A DNA stretch of 64,000 nucleotides from Synechococcus sp. PCC 7502 (GTDB lineage: Bacteria; Cyanobacteriota; Cyanobacteriia; Pseudanabaenales; Pseudanabaenaceae). Below, piece by piece: positions 37,650-46,185 of this stretch; the first letter of the stretch is position 1, and each line of letters begins with the position of its first letter. The notes beneath the pieces are model-generated. The model was not told the origin of the DNA and did no database searches. It worked only from the letters and a program-made list of their open reading frames with translations. Where the stretch lies: the NCBI RefSeq assembly GCF_000317085.1, contig NC_019702.1, positions 1,890,394 to 1,954,393 on the forward strand, given 5' to 3'. The translations under genes were made by a program, and so were the position numbers.

Positions 37650-38975
37650 TTATCTATTTTGCTTGTCTAGTTCTAGGCTTTCTCGATTTCTTGGTTTTCT
37701 TAGTTCGATAATATGTCGATCCACTCCAAACCAATTAGCAGCCTCGGTCATTTTTAATTGTAGTAATTCTTCTTGATTTGATGATAGAACTTGTTGGGGT
37801 TTAACAGGTTGAATATTTAAGACTTTAATCAATTCAGAAGCTACCACCTTTGCTAATAGTGGAGGTACAGAGTTACCAACTTGTTGGAAACCATGCCATT
37901 TTGTGCCATGAAAGCGAAACCAGTCTGGATAGGAATGTAGTCTTGCCGCTTCCCGTACTGTAATACATCTGGGTAAGTAGGGATGAATAGGACGAGGAGA
38001 AGTAAAAGCTCCCCGATTACTGGGAGTTCCTGCACGGAGAGTATTACAAATACCATTGGGATCAAGTTTATGAAAGTGACTAATTGGTTCAGTTTTGCCA
38101 TAGTCAGTTGCTTCAAACCGTTCCATAGATTGTAATGAATGAATAGTTCTGATACTAGAGGTTAAAAGCTGGGGATTCCATACACGCAGATAGGAATAAT
38201 CATCACTGCTGTTTATAAGCCCTTTCATTAATCGAGCATAGTCACTAATACATTCGCCATATTCAGCAATGCAAAAATCTCGAGACATTAATTCAGGATA
38301 GTTTTCAATCTTTGGGAGGTCAGCGATCGCATCCCAAACCGTTGGGCAGTTGGGAAGACTTACGAATTCCTGTGGTGGATTTTTCCCTAACTTGGGAGGT
38401 TTAGTAATCGGTAATGGATAGTTTGGCAACTTTAATCCCTGACGACAACCAATGAGAAATAAGCGATCGCGACTTTGCGGTACTCCATAATGGGAAGCAT
38501 TCAGAACTCTATAATCTCTTAGCACCTCATAGTTATGGGATTCAAATTCTGCAATTACTTCAGCTAAAAACTGGCGATGTTTACCAATAGTTAGCCCTTT
38601 CACATTTTCTAAGACAAAATATTTGGGATTCAATTCTGTAACTAACCGCAGGAAATGAGAGACTAAAGCATTTCGGGGATCATCTAAAGCCCGCTTCCCA
38701 ATTAGGGAAAACCCCTGACAGGGCGAACCACCAAACACCACGTCAATCTCGGCATTATTAATTGTTGATTTAGTCCTAATCTCATCCCCAGATATATCGG
38801 TGACACTTTGGCAAATAACTGACCAATGGGGAAAGTTAAATTTGTGAATAGCACAATGAACTGGATTAATTTCCACAGAGGCAAGTACATCAAATCCCGC
38901 CTGTTCAAAGCCAAGGGTCATACCTCCCGCTCCAGCAAACAAATCTACAGCAATGGGACGGCGTTTGGGAAACAT
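37650..38975 (-). CDS. C5 cytosine DNA methyltransferase
   Basis: Methylates cytosine at C5 in DNA. In the 441-residue protein, motif I DLFAGAGGM lies at 11-19 and motif IV GSPCQGFS at 83-90, with the catalytic Cys86. ENV is at 123-125 and QSRDR at 167-171; the C-terminal motifs VREAARLHSYPD and QQVGNSVPP are also present. The target recognition domain lies roughly at 180-330. The C-terminal tail beyond 385 contains a helical, possibly DNA-binding, segment. It lies downstream of an HNH nuclease gene on the same strand (62-bp gap), which suggests a restriction-modification pair. Specificity is unknown; cyanobacterial C5 enzymes include ones that modify CGATCG, the HIP1 core. Confidence 0.93.
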   Translation of the reverse strand: MFPKRRPIAVDLFAGAGGMTLGFEQAGFDVLASVEINPVHCAIHKFNFPHWSVICQSVTDISGDEIRTKSTINNAEIDVVFGGSPCQGFSLIGKRALDDPRNALVSHFLRLVTELNPKYFVLENVKGLTIGKHRQFLAEVIAEFESHNYEVLRDYRVLNASHYGVPQSRDRLFLIGCRQGLKLPNYPLPITKPPKLGKNPPQEFVSLPNCPTVWDAIADLPKIENYPELMSRDFCIAEYGECISDYARLMKGLINSSDDYSYLRVWNPQLLTSSIRTIHSLQSMERFEATDYGKTEPISHFHKLDPNGICNTLRAGTPSNRGAFTSPRPIHPYLPRCITVREAARLHSYPDWFRFHGTKWHGFQQVGNSVPPLLAKVVASELIKVLNIQPVKPQQVLSSNQEELLQLKMTEAANWFGVDRHIIELRKPRNRESLELDKQNR

Positions 38976-39007
38976 TTAATGAAGATAGGAGCAAGAATGG
39001 CTTAGCT

Positions 39008-39013
39008 ATTATA
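39008..39013 (-). promoter_or_regulatory. Possible -10 element (TATAAT) for the methyltransferase gene
   Basis: Reading the minus strand, TATAAT lies 32 bp before the methyltransferase ATG, inside the 62-bp gap after the HNH gene. It would let the methyltransferase be expressed before or apart from the nuclease. A matching -35 is not clear. Confidence 0.35.
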
Positions 39014-39037
39014 ATCAGTTATCCACAATTGAGATAT

Positions 39038-39490
39038 TTATTCTGTTTTTAGTAATTCCAGTAGAGATTTGGGGCGATTAAGTTTAATAGTTGGGTAGCG
39101 ATCGGGATAATTAAGCAACATATATCGTTCATACTCATACCAGTGCATTTCTGCTTTTTCTTGATTACAACTTTGACAGATCACCCATAGATTCATAAAT
39201 TCCATAGATAGCCAAGGATACTGCGATCGCGGCAACTTGTGATCAATAGTCTTACCGCCTTTTTGTGTATAGTTCTCTTTGCAAACTGGGCAAGAGCGAT
39301 GAGAGTGAGTATTAACCCAATCTCGACTTTCTGGGGTTGTTCCACATTCATAATCCCCATTTATATATCGCCAAAAATCAAACTTTCGATAATCATCAAA
39401 GTCTTGTTCAGTTAATTTGTGATAGCGTTTCTTGCCAATTTTATCTACTAATGCAAATAGCTGTTTGAGGTCTTGATCTTGAGGATTCAT
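39038..39490 (-). CDS. HNH endonuclease
   Basis: A 149-residue HNH nuclease. Zinc-knuckle cysteines are Cys67-x-x-Cys70 and Cys106-x-x-Cys109. The catalytic elements follow the HNH pattern: Asp83-His84 in TIDHKLP, Asn100 in the FMNLWVIC helix, and Asn110 after the last cysteine. The C-terminal ~35 residues are an unassigned extension. It is the third gene of a minus-strand set, 9 bp after the 121-residue gene and 62 bp before a C5 methyltransferase. The context favours a restriction role, but a standalone homing or repair nuclease is possible. Confidence 0.88.
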   Translation of the reverse strand: MNPQDQDLKQLFALVDKIGKKRYHKLTEQDFDDYRKFDFWRYINGDYECGTTPESRDWVNTHSHRSCPVCKENYTQKGGKTIDHKLPRSQYPWLSMEFMNLWVICQSCNQEKAEMHWYEYERYMLLNYPDRYPTIKLNRPKSLLELLKTE

Positions 39491-39499
39491 AATCGGTGG

Positions 39500-39865
39500 C
39501 TATGGTTTCCTAAAATCAATAATCTTAATTTCGATATCGGGGAAGTAGTGATCAATTTGAACTTCTATATCATTAAGTACCTCAGCTAGCTCCTGATTTG
39601 TCTGATTAATTTCACCAACAGTAAGGTACTTATTGCCAATCCGATCTGCTTCTAAAAATAAATCTTCGAGGCTAACTTCACATAACAATTCTTCAATCTT
39701 CTCATAGAGTTTAATTACCTGCTCCCATCCGATATTTTTATAGCCATGATTTTTTAGAAACTTACGACTTTCTTGATCTAGCTCTTTATAGTTGCTGGTA
39801 TTAGCGGCTTGAACTTCTCTATAGCCCATACTTTTGAAACGCTGCGCTTTTGTAATCTTAGTCAT
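39500..39865 (-). CDS. Unknown alpha-helical protein in the HNH/methyltransferase cluster
   Basis: I do not recognise this 121-residue protein. It starts with a basic segment (MTKITKAQRF) and a short motif GYREVQAANTSNYKEL, and ends in acidic beta-strand-like segments (HYFPDIEIKIIDF). No membrane segment or catalytic motif is visible. It lies 9 bp before the HNH gene and 9 bp after the coiled-coil gene, so the three are almost certainly co-transcribed. The name of a partner or specificity subunit would be a guess. Confidence 0.75.
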   Translation of the reverse strand: MTKITKAQRFKSMGYREVQAANTSNYKELDQESRKFLKNHGYKNIGWEQVIKLYEKIEELLCEVSLEDLFLEADRIGNKYLTVGEINQTNQELAEVLNDIEVQIDHYFPDIEIKIIDFRKP

Positions 39866-39874
39866 AGTGTTTAC

Positions 39875-40321
39875 CTAGCCTTGGCTACTTTTAAACCATT
39901 TACTCAATGCCTTGCGAATTTCGCTATCCTCGTACTGCATTAATTTACGCACATCAATAGCTATTTGTAGCTTGATCCGATCAACTAAGTTTTTTAAATC
40001 TTTGTTATCCTTTTTTAATTCTTCATTAACTTTAACCAACTGTGCCTTTTCAGAACTAAGGTTGAGAGTCTGTATGTATAATTGCTGGGTTTCAGCATTT
40101 TTTAGATCAATTTCCTTGTTTTTCTTAGTGACTTGACCTTTTTGTGCTGCTTGTAGTCTTTGGCGATTACTTAATTCAGTCCCAGCAAATTCTGAGATTA
40201 CGCGCCGAATCGTTAGTTCATCAGGATTTTGAGCAAAATCTACTTTTTCCAAGGCTCGTTTAGCATCTGCTTCTGTCCATTTTTCATCTTTAAGCAGTCT
40301 GATAGCTTCGGTTCTATTCAT
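39875..40321 (-). CDS. Unknown coiled-coil protein heading the HNH/methyltransferase cluster
   Basis: A 148-residue, charged, soluble protein. The N-terminal 45 residues look like a small three-helix or UBA-like unit (EAIRLLKDEKWTEADAKRAL). Residues about 80-125 form a coiled coil rich in Lys, Glu and Leu, and the end is basic. No enzymatic motif is visible. It is the first gene of the four-gene minus-strand cluster, with 9 bp to the next. A structural or DNA-binding partner for the nuclease is possible but not shown. Confidence 0.75.
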   Translation of the reverse strand: MNRTEAIRLLKDEKWTEADAKRALEKVDFAQNPDELTIRRVISEFAGTELSNRQRLQAAQKGQVTKKNKEIDLKNAETQQLYIQTLNLSSEKAQLVKVNEELKKDNKDLKNLVDRIKLQIAIDVRKLMQYEDSEIRKALSKWFKSSQG

Positions 40322-40624
40322 TGCTGTCGGCTTAACCTGTTGATTTAAGATTGAGGTGCAATCATTATAATGATCTCAATTACCAGAATAAAGGTATTAA
40401 AAATGTGGCAATAGATTTAGGTACTGTATATTTTGCGATCGCCCAAAATACCAAATCCAGAAAACAGAACTACAGATGATCTAATACAAGATTTGATGGT
40501 TATATACTCTTTGAAGTATCTATAGCTAAATCTTAAGGAATTGGGATAAAAGATCAGGCATTGGGTGTAGTCGCCCCTTTACCCCATTTAATTAGGACTA
40601 TGTTTATATTAGAAAGGGAGTAAC
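40322..40624. other. Spacer upstream of the HNH/methyltransferase cluster
   Basis: This 303-bp region holds the cluster's promoter (minus strand). In the plus direction there are short broken frames, one beginning VAIDLGTVYFAIA and another reading TTDDLIQDLM. They may be fragments of a transposon-type protein, but each is too short to classify. A HIP1 octamer lies near 40436. Confidence 0.35.
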
Positions 40625-41422
40625 CTAATCGCTCCTAGGACGAAATATATGACTGTGACTAGATTTATATAACTGCGATCGCTGAGAATTTAAGCTAGAT
40701 TTATTTTTCAAACTATTTTTTATAGCAGTTCTCAAAGCGGGGCTAATTAAATAAAGTGTGGTTCGGATTAAGTTCTCAGACTCTGTTACCGCAGCCATTT
40801 CCTTTAAAGGCACCGTCAGAATTTTTTGATCTTGCCACCCCAAATGGAAACAGATAGCAACGGGAGTATCGGCGGGATAGTGCAGCATTAATTGAGCTTG
40901 AGCCTTAGCCACATGACCCGCACTTAAATATAGGCACAAAGACGCTTGATGGGCAGCTAAACGGGCTAAATCCTCTGACTCTGGCACTTGAGTTCTTCCA
41001 CTGGCACGGGTAAGAATAATAGTCTGGACTAATTCGGGAATGGTTAACTCCACCTGTAACTGCGCTGCTGCCACCTGAAAAGCACTAACTCCGGGAATAA
41101 TCTCTACGGGAATATCGGCTGTTGCTAGTCCTACAATCTGCTCATGAATTGCTCCATATATACTTGGATCACCATCATGTAACCGCACTACTGATTTTTG
41201 CGATCGCACCCGATCTATGAGAATTTCTAAAATTTGTTCAAGGGTTTTACTGGCAGTGGGAATTATCTCTGCGTCATCTCGGCAGAATTGCAACATCGTC
41301 TCTGGAATTAAGGAATTGGCATACACCACTACATCCGCTTGGGTAAGGAGATCACGACCTTTCACTGTAATCAAATCTGGATCACCAGGTCCTGCCCCAA
41401 CTATATAAACGGGTCTATTCAT
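40625..41422 (-). CDS. cobM: Precorrin-4 C11-methyltransferase
   Basis: An SAM-dependent methyltransferase of the corrin branch of cobalamin synthesis (CobM/CbiF). The 265-residue protein has the family's N-terminal SAM-pyrophosphate-type loop VGAGPGDPDLIT (8-19). The mid-domain RLHDGDPSIYGAIHEQ follows near 100 and PGVSAFQVAAA near 135. The C-terminal ~25 residues extend past the normal end and are basic and Ser-rich. Its ATG overlaps the stop of the preceding minus-strand gene (41419-41422) by 4 bp, so it is translationally coupled to an unknown membrane protein. cbiD, another cobalamin gene, lies 1.3 kb away on the same strand. Confidence 0.93.
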   Translation of the reverse strand: MNRPVYIVGAGPGDPDLITVKGRDLLTQADVVVYANSLIPETMLQFCRDDAEIIPTASKTLEQILEILIDRVRSQKSVVRLHDGDPSIYGAIHEQIVGLATADIPVEIIPGVSAFQVAAAQLQVELTIPELVQTIILTRASGRTQVPESEDLARLAAHQASLCLYLSAGHVAKAQAQLMLHYPADTPVAICFHLGWQDQKILTVPLKEMAAVTESENLIRTTLYLISPALRTAIKNSLKNKSSLNSQRSQLYKSSHSHIFRPRSD

Positions 41423-41880
41423 TCATCTTTATTTTTATTTTTGGTTAAATGGGACAACCCAATTCCTGCCCCACCACCAACCACTATATTAATTAGCTTG
41501 TCAGGGAGGGTTTTATCTCCAGTAACTCCAGAATAGATAAATGACATTAAAATCATGCCAACAATACTGCCAAGAATCATCCTATTTGTATTTTCTCGGC
41601 GCTTATTTTGATCATCTTTGTGTTTAGCAAGCTGACTATGATAGTCAAACTGTCTCTGGTCGTTTTTATCTGCAAACTCTATCAAAGCTGATGGCTGATG
41701 ATGGGCAAGTGACTCTACGACACTTGGATTTACCATCATTGTACTTAAGGATTTTTCGTCTTTTTGGAGAAGTATTTGTAATATCTCTTGCTTTTCAAGC
41801 TCAGCCCTTTTTGCTTCTTCATTTTGTTTTAAAGATTCAGATGGGGTGGGATTTATTGATTGAGGTGTCAAATCTTCCAT
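41419..41880 (-). CDS. Unknown membrane protein coupled to cobM
   Basis: A 153-residue protein. The N-terminal ~100 residues are charged and helical (KQNEEAKRAELEKQEILQIL region). One hydrophobic helix at about 103-120 (ILGSIVGMILMSFI) and a Gly-rich hydrophobic stretch near 130-145 follow, then a Lys-rich end. A distant similarity to DUF2335-type membrane proteins is possible. Its stop overlaps the cobM start (ATGA), so it is read just before cobM. Its role in cobalamin synthesis, if any, is unknown. Confidence 0.7.
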   Translation of the reverse strand: MEDLTPQSINPTPSESLKQNEEAKRAELEKQEILQILLQKDEKSLSTMMVNPSVVESLAHHQPSALIEFADKNDQRQFDYHSQLAKHKDDQNKRRENTNRMILGSIVGMILMSFIYSGVTGDKTLPDKLINIVVGGGAGIGLSHLTKNKNKDE

Positions 41881-41899
41881 GACTAGTTTTTAGTATGCC

Positions 41900-42181
41900 C
41901 TAATATCCACTAATAAGACTTCTAGTAAGTGCGGAGGCAATTTTGGTACTTACTATGGCTTTTCTATCCCGAGATATAGAAATTAGATATGCTTCTTTTT
42001 CTGATGGCAATGACCAGTCACTAGTAACTGACATTCCTACCTTTCTGAGATGTGCGAGCTTTACATCAAATAATTTCTTATGATCCTTTGATGCTCCCAA
42101 TGGTAAAGAGAATCTAACTACTGCCGTACTCATTGCAACCCCTACTCCAAAGATTAATTTAACAACTTTAAAACTTTTCAA
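41900..42181 (-). CDS. Small unknown protein, start uncertain
   Basis: A frame of 93 codons from TTG at 42181. No Shine-Dalgarno fits that start. The ATG at 42133 (residue 17) has GGAG about 11 nt upstream and is likelier, giving 77 residues. The product is basic, with a hydrophobic patch at the start only if the longer form is used. No family recognised. It lies 19 bp before the coupled membrane protein gene, so it may be the first gene of that short operon. Confidence 0.5.
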   Translation of the reverse strand: MKSFKVVKLIFGVGVAMSTAVVRFSLPLGASKDHKKLFDVKLAHLRKVGMSVTSDWSLPSEKEAYLISISRDRKAIVSTKIASALTRSLISGY

Positions 42182-42375
42182 AAAAGTGCTGTCACTATAA
42201 TTTTGTCAGTAAATAGTAAATTTTGGGGTAAATTTTTGGTGATCTTAAATTATCTAAAGCTAAGTGAGGGGAAAAATTATGGAAAAATATATAAATCTTA
42301 AGTAGCCATTGCACCATCCCCTATTATTTACAGGGGGTAAACTATCAAAGCCATAAATACAAGTTTTTAAAACCT

Positions 42376-42663
42376 ATGACTGATCGAAATACCCAGATGA
42401 TTTTGGAGCATATTGATCGCCTTGAGCAGCGATTTATTGGGTTAGAAAGACAATTTGCCAACCTAGATATTAATCTGAAGACCGAACTCAAGGATGCGAA
42501 TGTCAGGATAGATGCTTACCAAAAATCATCGACTCAAGTGGTAAGAATGGCTATTGCTGTGATTAATGCTACGGCGCTCGTCCTGATTCTTAGTCCGCTA
42601 GTTCAAGCACTAACTCCTACACTGGTATCTGTAGTTGAGAAATTTATGGCGACAAGAGTCTAG
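42376..42663 (+). CDS. Small coiled-coil membrane protein
   Basis: A 95-residue protein: residues 5-50 are a charged, heptad-like helix (ILEHIDRLEQRFIGLERQF), and about 57-83 form one membrane helix (VVRMAIAVINATALVLILSP). This layout (short coiled coil then anchor) is common in small cyanobacterial membrane-associated proteins of unknown function. It is convergent with cbiD (18-bp gap). No strong Shine-Dalgarno is visible. The composition and pattern support a real gene more than a chance frame. Confidence 0.65.
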   Translation: MTDRNTQMILEHIDRLEQRFIGLERQFANLDINLKTELKDANVRIDAYQKSSTQVVRMAIAVINATALVLILSPLVQALTPTLVSVVEKFMATRV

Positions 42664-42681
42664 GTAATTAATTGGTTAAAA

Positions 42682-43764
42682 CTAGTTATCCAAGATTAAT
42701 TGAGAATGGCGATCGCACAGAAAAACCTTAACTTCCAAAGTTTGTCCCGTATATTTTTGGATATATGCCTGAGCTTTTTGGCTAATTTGATCGGTTAAGT
42801 ACTTAAAAATAACTTGATCCAGCCCTTGGGTGATTAGTAACTTATGCACAGCCTCGGCAGTGGGCGATCGCTCAATTTGCTGAATAATTTCTATGGGTAA
42901 TTGGGCATGGACAGCCGCACGGGTGAGAATATCAATGCGTCCATCAGCAAGATGACTAGAAGTGTTAAAAATTCCGCCTGCAAGTTTTAATAATTTACCG
43001 TGATAGCCTACTAAAGTAATAGAGTTGACGTTTAATAGTGCCGCTTCAATTAACATCACCCCAATCCAATTAGCAGTTTGTACCAGTTGATCAGGTGAAA
43101 ATCCCATGTTTTGAGCCGTTTGATAGCCATTGGCACCGATATAAAAGACTAAGTCAGGATTTTGCCTAGCTTTAACTTGCAGATTGGCTCTAAACTCTTC
43201 TAATTTATCTTCCACTGATAACGGCTGAGATACTGCCCTAGTTCCCAGTAGTGCTAATCCTTCTAAAATTCCAAAGGCAGCATTAGAAGTACGCTTAGCT
43301 AGGGATCGCCCTTCAGGAAGGATAAATTTAATTCGTGCCGAAGTATGTGGTGGTAATAGGTGTAAAAGATTAATCTGTGCTAAGGTTTTTGCCAATTTAT
43401 AAATAGCAGGTTCCCCTGTAATTGTTTTGCCCAAGCCTTCGCCTGCCTCAAGGATAATTTCAGGATTTGCTGAGGCTTCACTTATTTCATATAACTGTAC
43501 CCAAGCCCAAACTGGAGTGCCAGCAGTTAAGTCTAAATTATCCCCGGGATCGCTGATTGTCATCCCTAGGGCAGTATTTTGATCTAATGGAGCAGACTGG
43601 GCGATCGCAATTTTCCCAATCCTTGAATTTAACTCAGAGTCTAATCCTGCATCCAGTAAATCTAAGTACACAGCCTCTAAATTCTCGCTGGGATTTGCCA
43701 ATCTTAAAATAGCCGCCTTAGCCGCAGCGATCGCAAATACAGGCAATGTATAACCAGTTTTCAT
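42682..43764 (-). CDS. cbiD: Cobalt-precorrin-5B C1-methyltransferase
   Basis: Methylates C1 of cobalt-precorrin-5B in cobalamin synthesis. The 360-residue protein has the family's opening KTGYTLPVFAIAAAKAAI, the SAPLDQNTALGMTISDPGDN region, EAGEGLGKTITGEPAIY near 125, and GYHGKLLKLAGGIFNTSSH near 255. The first 60 bases of the gene are duplicated at 46186-46246. It is transcribed away from the antiporter gene; their starts lie 88 bp apart. In the duplicate, the cbiD start overlaps the stop of the PhnD-like gene, so cbiD may once have followed that gene directly. Confidence 0.93.
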   Translation of the reverse strand: MKTGYTLPVFAIAAAKAAILRLANPSENLEAVYLDLLDAGLDSELNSRIGKIAIAQSAPLDQNTALGMTISDPGDNLDLTAGTPVWAWVQLYEISEASANPEIILEAGEGLGKTITGEPAIYKLAKTLAQINLLHLLPPHTSARIKFILPEGRSLAKRTSNAAFGILEGLALLGTRAVSQPLSVEDKLEEFRANLQVKARQNPDLVFYIGANGYQTAQNMGFSPDQLVQTANWIGVMLIEAALLNVNSITLVGYHGKLLKLAGGIFNTSSHLADGRIDILTRAAVHAQLPIEIIQQIERSPTAEAVHKLLITQGLDQVIFKYLTDQISQKAQAYIQKYTGQTLEVKVFLCDRHSQLILDN

Positions 43765-43765
43765 T
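43705..43765 (-). repeat. cbiD 5'-end repeat, copy A (in the intact gene)
   Basis: These 61 bases cover the ATG and first 19-20 codons of cbiD. The same sequence with one mismatch occurs in the same orientation at 46186-46246, 2481 bp away. The matching ends one base or so before the ATG on one side and inside codon 20 on the other. Confidence 0.93.
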
Positions 43766-43851
43766 AATTTAGCTTAAGACAAATTAACCTATGATGGAAA
43801 GTGATTTTAGATAGTTAGCAAAACATTAAGAATTTACGATAAATAATCGGC

Positions 43852-45405
43852 GTGAATGTTACCGATCTAGTTAAGGTTTCCATAATTCTCTTACTCGTTG
43901 CCACTGGGGTTGCGTTATTGTCACGGCGGTTGCGTGTTCCCTATGTTACAGGGCTAGTATTGGCAGGTTTACCAATCACAGAATTGTTATCACGGCGGAT
44001 TGGCTTAGACCCTGCCCTAGTTTTAAATCTTTTTCTACCCATTCTAATTTTTGAAGCTGGAATTAATACGGATGTTAGTCGTCTGCGCAGTACATTTAAA
44101 CCCATAGCACTTCTCGCTGGACCGGGGGCTTTAGTTTCTAGTGGAATTATTGCGGTTCTCTTAAAGTTTGGGCTGGGACTAGAGTGGATACCTGCTTTAT
44201 TTGTGGGTGTAATTCTAGCAAATACTGATACGGTTTCTATGATTGCTGTGTTTAAGGAAATCCCAGTTCCCGCCAGACTTTCTAGCATTGTGGAAGGAGA
44301 AACCCTTTTTAATGATGCGGCGGCTTTGGTTGCATTTAATCTGATTTTTCAAGTGTATGCCACAGGCTCTCTAACAGTTATAGAGGGCATCCAACAACTG
44401 CTATTTATTGCGATTGGCGGCGGCATTGTAGGAGGAGTTCTAGGTTATTTATGCATTCCTATATTCACTCGTTTGGATGATCCCCTTGGTAGTTTATTAC
44501 TAACAGTTGCTCTTGCCCTTGGTACTTTTCAAGTTGGACAGATGTTGGGGGTGTCAGGAGCAGTAGCGGTAGTAATTGCAGCTTTAATTTTTGGCAATTT
44601 AGGGCTTTCTGCCAATACTTCTGCCTCAACTAAAATTACTCTATCCAGCTTTTGGGAATATGCCAGTTTTACCGTTAATACCTTTATTTTTCTCTTAATT
44701 GGCTTAGAAATTAATTTGGTGACTTTATGGATGACTTTACCAGCAATTCTATTTGCAGTTTTAGCATTTCAGATAGGACGAATTGTCACAGTCTATCCTT
44801 TGCTAACAGGCGTGCGGTGGATTGATCGTGCCATTCCCCTGCGTTGGCAGCATCTAATGTTTTTTGGCAATATCAAAGGCTCTCTCTCTATGGCATTGGC
44901 TTTAAGCTTGCCGACAACTCTACCTGGACGAGATATTCTGATTGCTATCGTCTTTGGCTGTGTACTGGTGTCACTGATTGGACAGGGTTTAAGCTTACCG
45001 TGGCTAGTAAAACGCTTAAATTTATCTCAGGTTTCCGCTGATCAGCATCAGGTTGAGGAATTACAGGCACAGCTAATAACAGGTAAGGCGGCACAGGATG
45101 AATTAGACAGCCTATTGAAATCAGGAGTGCTACCAAAATCTGTCTATGAAGAAATGCGGTCTAGTTATCAAGTTCGTATTGCTGGTGCCGAAAAAACACT
45201 AAGAGAATTTTATAATCGTCGCCCTGAAGAATCTGAGCCTCAAAGTGGCGATCGCCAGAAACTGGATACTATTCGACGGCAGTTACTATTGGCAGAAAAA
45301 GGCGCATTAAATGAGGCATTGCGGAAGCGGATTTTATCTGAAGGAATTGTCCGAGGACGAATTCAAGTCATTGATCAGCAATTATTACAGCTTGATGATA
45401 ATTAA
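43852..45405 (+). CDS. Sodium/proton antiporter, CPA1 (NhaP) family
   Basis: A 517-residue cation/proton antiporter with about 12 membrane segments over residues 5-385. The ion-binding pair is Asn154-Asp155 in LFNDAAALVAF. The C-terminal ~130 residues (about 390-517) are cytoplasmic and include a long charged helix. The start is GTG at 43852. The gene is paired, convergently, with a TrkA-type regulator 11 bp away. The two lie between the cbiD duplicates, which suggests they were inserted together. Ion choice (Na+, K+ or Li+) is not readable. Confidence 0.92.
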   Translation: MNVTDLVKVSIILLLVATGVALLSRRLRVPYVTGLVLAGLPITELLSRRIGLDPALVLNLFLPILIFEAGINTDVSRLRSTFKPIALLAGPGALVSSGIIAVLLKFGLGLEWIPALFVGVILANTDTVSMIAVFKEIPVPARLSSIVEGETLFNDAAALVAFNLIFQVYATGSLTVIEGIQQLLFIAIGGGIVGGVLGYLCIPIFTRLDDPLGSLLLTVALALGTFQVGQMLGVSGAVAVVIAALIFGNLGLSANTSASTKITLSSFWEYASFTVNTFIFLLIGLEINLVTLWMTLPAILFAVLAFQIGRIVTVYPLLTGVRWIDRAIPLRWQHLMFFGNIKGSLSMALALSLPTTLPGRDILIAIVFGCVLVSLIGQGLSLPWLVKRLNLSQVSADQHQVEELQAQLITGKAAQDELDSLLKSGVLPKSVYEEMRSSYQVRIAGAEKTLREFYNRRPEESEPQSGDRQKLDTIRRQLLLAEKGALNEALRKRILSEGIVRGRIQVIDQQLLQLDDN

Positions 45406-45416
45406 TAGAACAGAAG

Positions 45417-46094
45417 CTATTTACAGCCCTCAATAAAATCTATAACTTGATGTAAACACTTTGGTTTAGTTACGATTAAAACAGTTGAATATGGCTCTAA
45501 TACTGTGCTGCCATTGGGAATCATTAAGTCTTCGTGGGGATGAGGTTGATAGCCAATAATTAAAGAGCCAGTGGGAAAGCGTTGATCTTGGGCAATTTCA
45601 GCGACACTGCGACCCACAACATAACAGTTATTAGGAATAGATAGTTTTAACACTTCAATTTGTCCCTGCTCAAAATGCATCATTGACTCGACTTCAGGAA
45701 ATTCGATCGCATTTACCATAGTCGCAACTCCAAGTTCAACAGTACTGATAATATGGTTAGCTCCAGCAATGCGTAGGGGTTCAGTAAAATCAGTGTGGCG
45801 CATTCTACTCAAAACATGGGGAACACCATAATGTTTAGCCAAAGTTACCATTGCCAAATTTAAGGCATCACTTCTCAAGACCGCAGCCATAGAGCCAGCT
45901 TTACGAATTCCTGCTTCTAATAATACTTCGGTACTTACAGCACTACCTTCAAAAGCCATTGCACCAACTTGCTCACGGGCATAACGACAGGCTACTGGAT
46001 CAATATCAATGACGGCAACAGTATGTCCCAGTTCTATAAGTTTTTGCGCTAAAGATAGCCCAACCAAGCCTGCACCGCCAATTAGTACGTACAT
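45417..46094 (-). CDS. TrkA-type (RCK/KTN) potassium-transport regulatory protein
   Basis: A 225-residue cytosolic protein with an N-terminal Rossmann TrkA-N domain (about 1-120; nucleotide motif GGAGLVG at residues 6-12) and a C-terminal TrkA-C domain (about 135-220). Such proteins gate potassium channels or cation antiporters by binding NAD(H) or nucleotides such as c-di-AMP. Here the neighbour is a CPA1 antiporter, which it may regulate. It ends 11 bp from the antiporter gene and lies on the opposite strand. Confidence 0.9.
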   Translation of the reverse strand: MYVLIGGAGLVGLSLAQKLIELGHTVAVIDIDPVACRYAREQVGAMAFEGSAVSTEVLLEAGIRKAGSMAAVLRSDALNLAMVTLAKHYGVPHVLSRMRHTDFTEPLRIAGANHIISTVELGVATMVNAIEFPEVESMMHFEQGQIEVLKLSIPNNCYVVGRSVAEIAQDQRFPTGSLIIGYQPHPHEDLMIPNGSTVLEPYSTVLIVTKPKCLHQVIDFIEGCK

Positions 46095-46185
46095 ATTTGC
46101 CTAATACCCAAAGACTTAACTACTTCACTCTCAGTGTATAGCTTAGCAAGTCAGTGCAGGTGATTTTGATAATGTAACCCCTTCG

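Noticed and set aside
39019-39027. Perfect DnaA-box sequence TTATCCACA
   Set aside because: A single box in a short spacer with no others nearby, no dnaA or dnaN and no AT-rich unwinding region; expected by chance.
40370-40510. Broken frames in the spacer, VAIDLGTVYF and TTDDLIQDLM, as a transposase remnant (TnpB- or IS607-like)
   Set aside because: Each is under 25 codons and the resemblance rests on a few residues; too weak to call.
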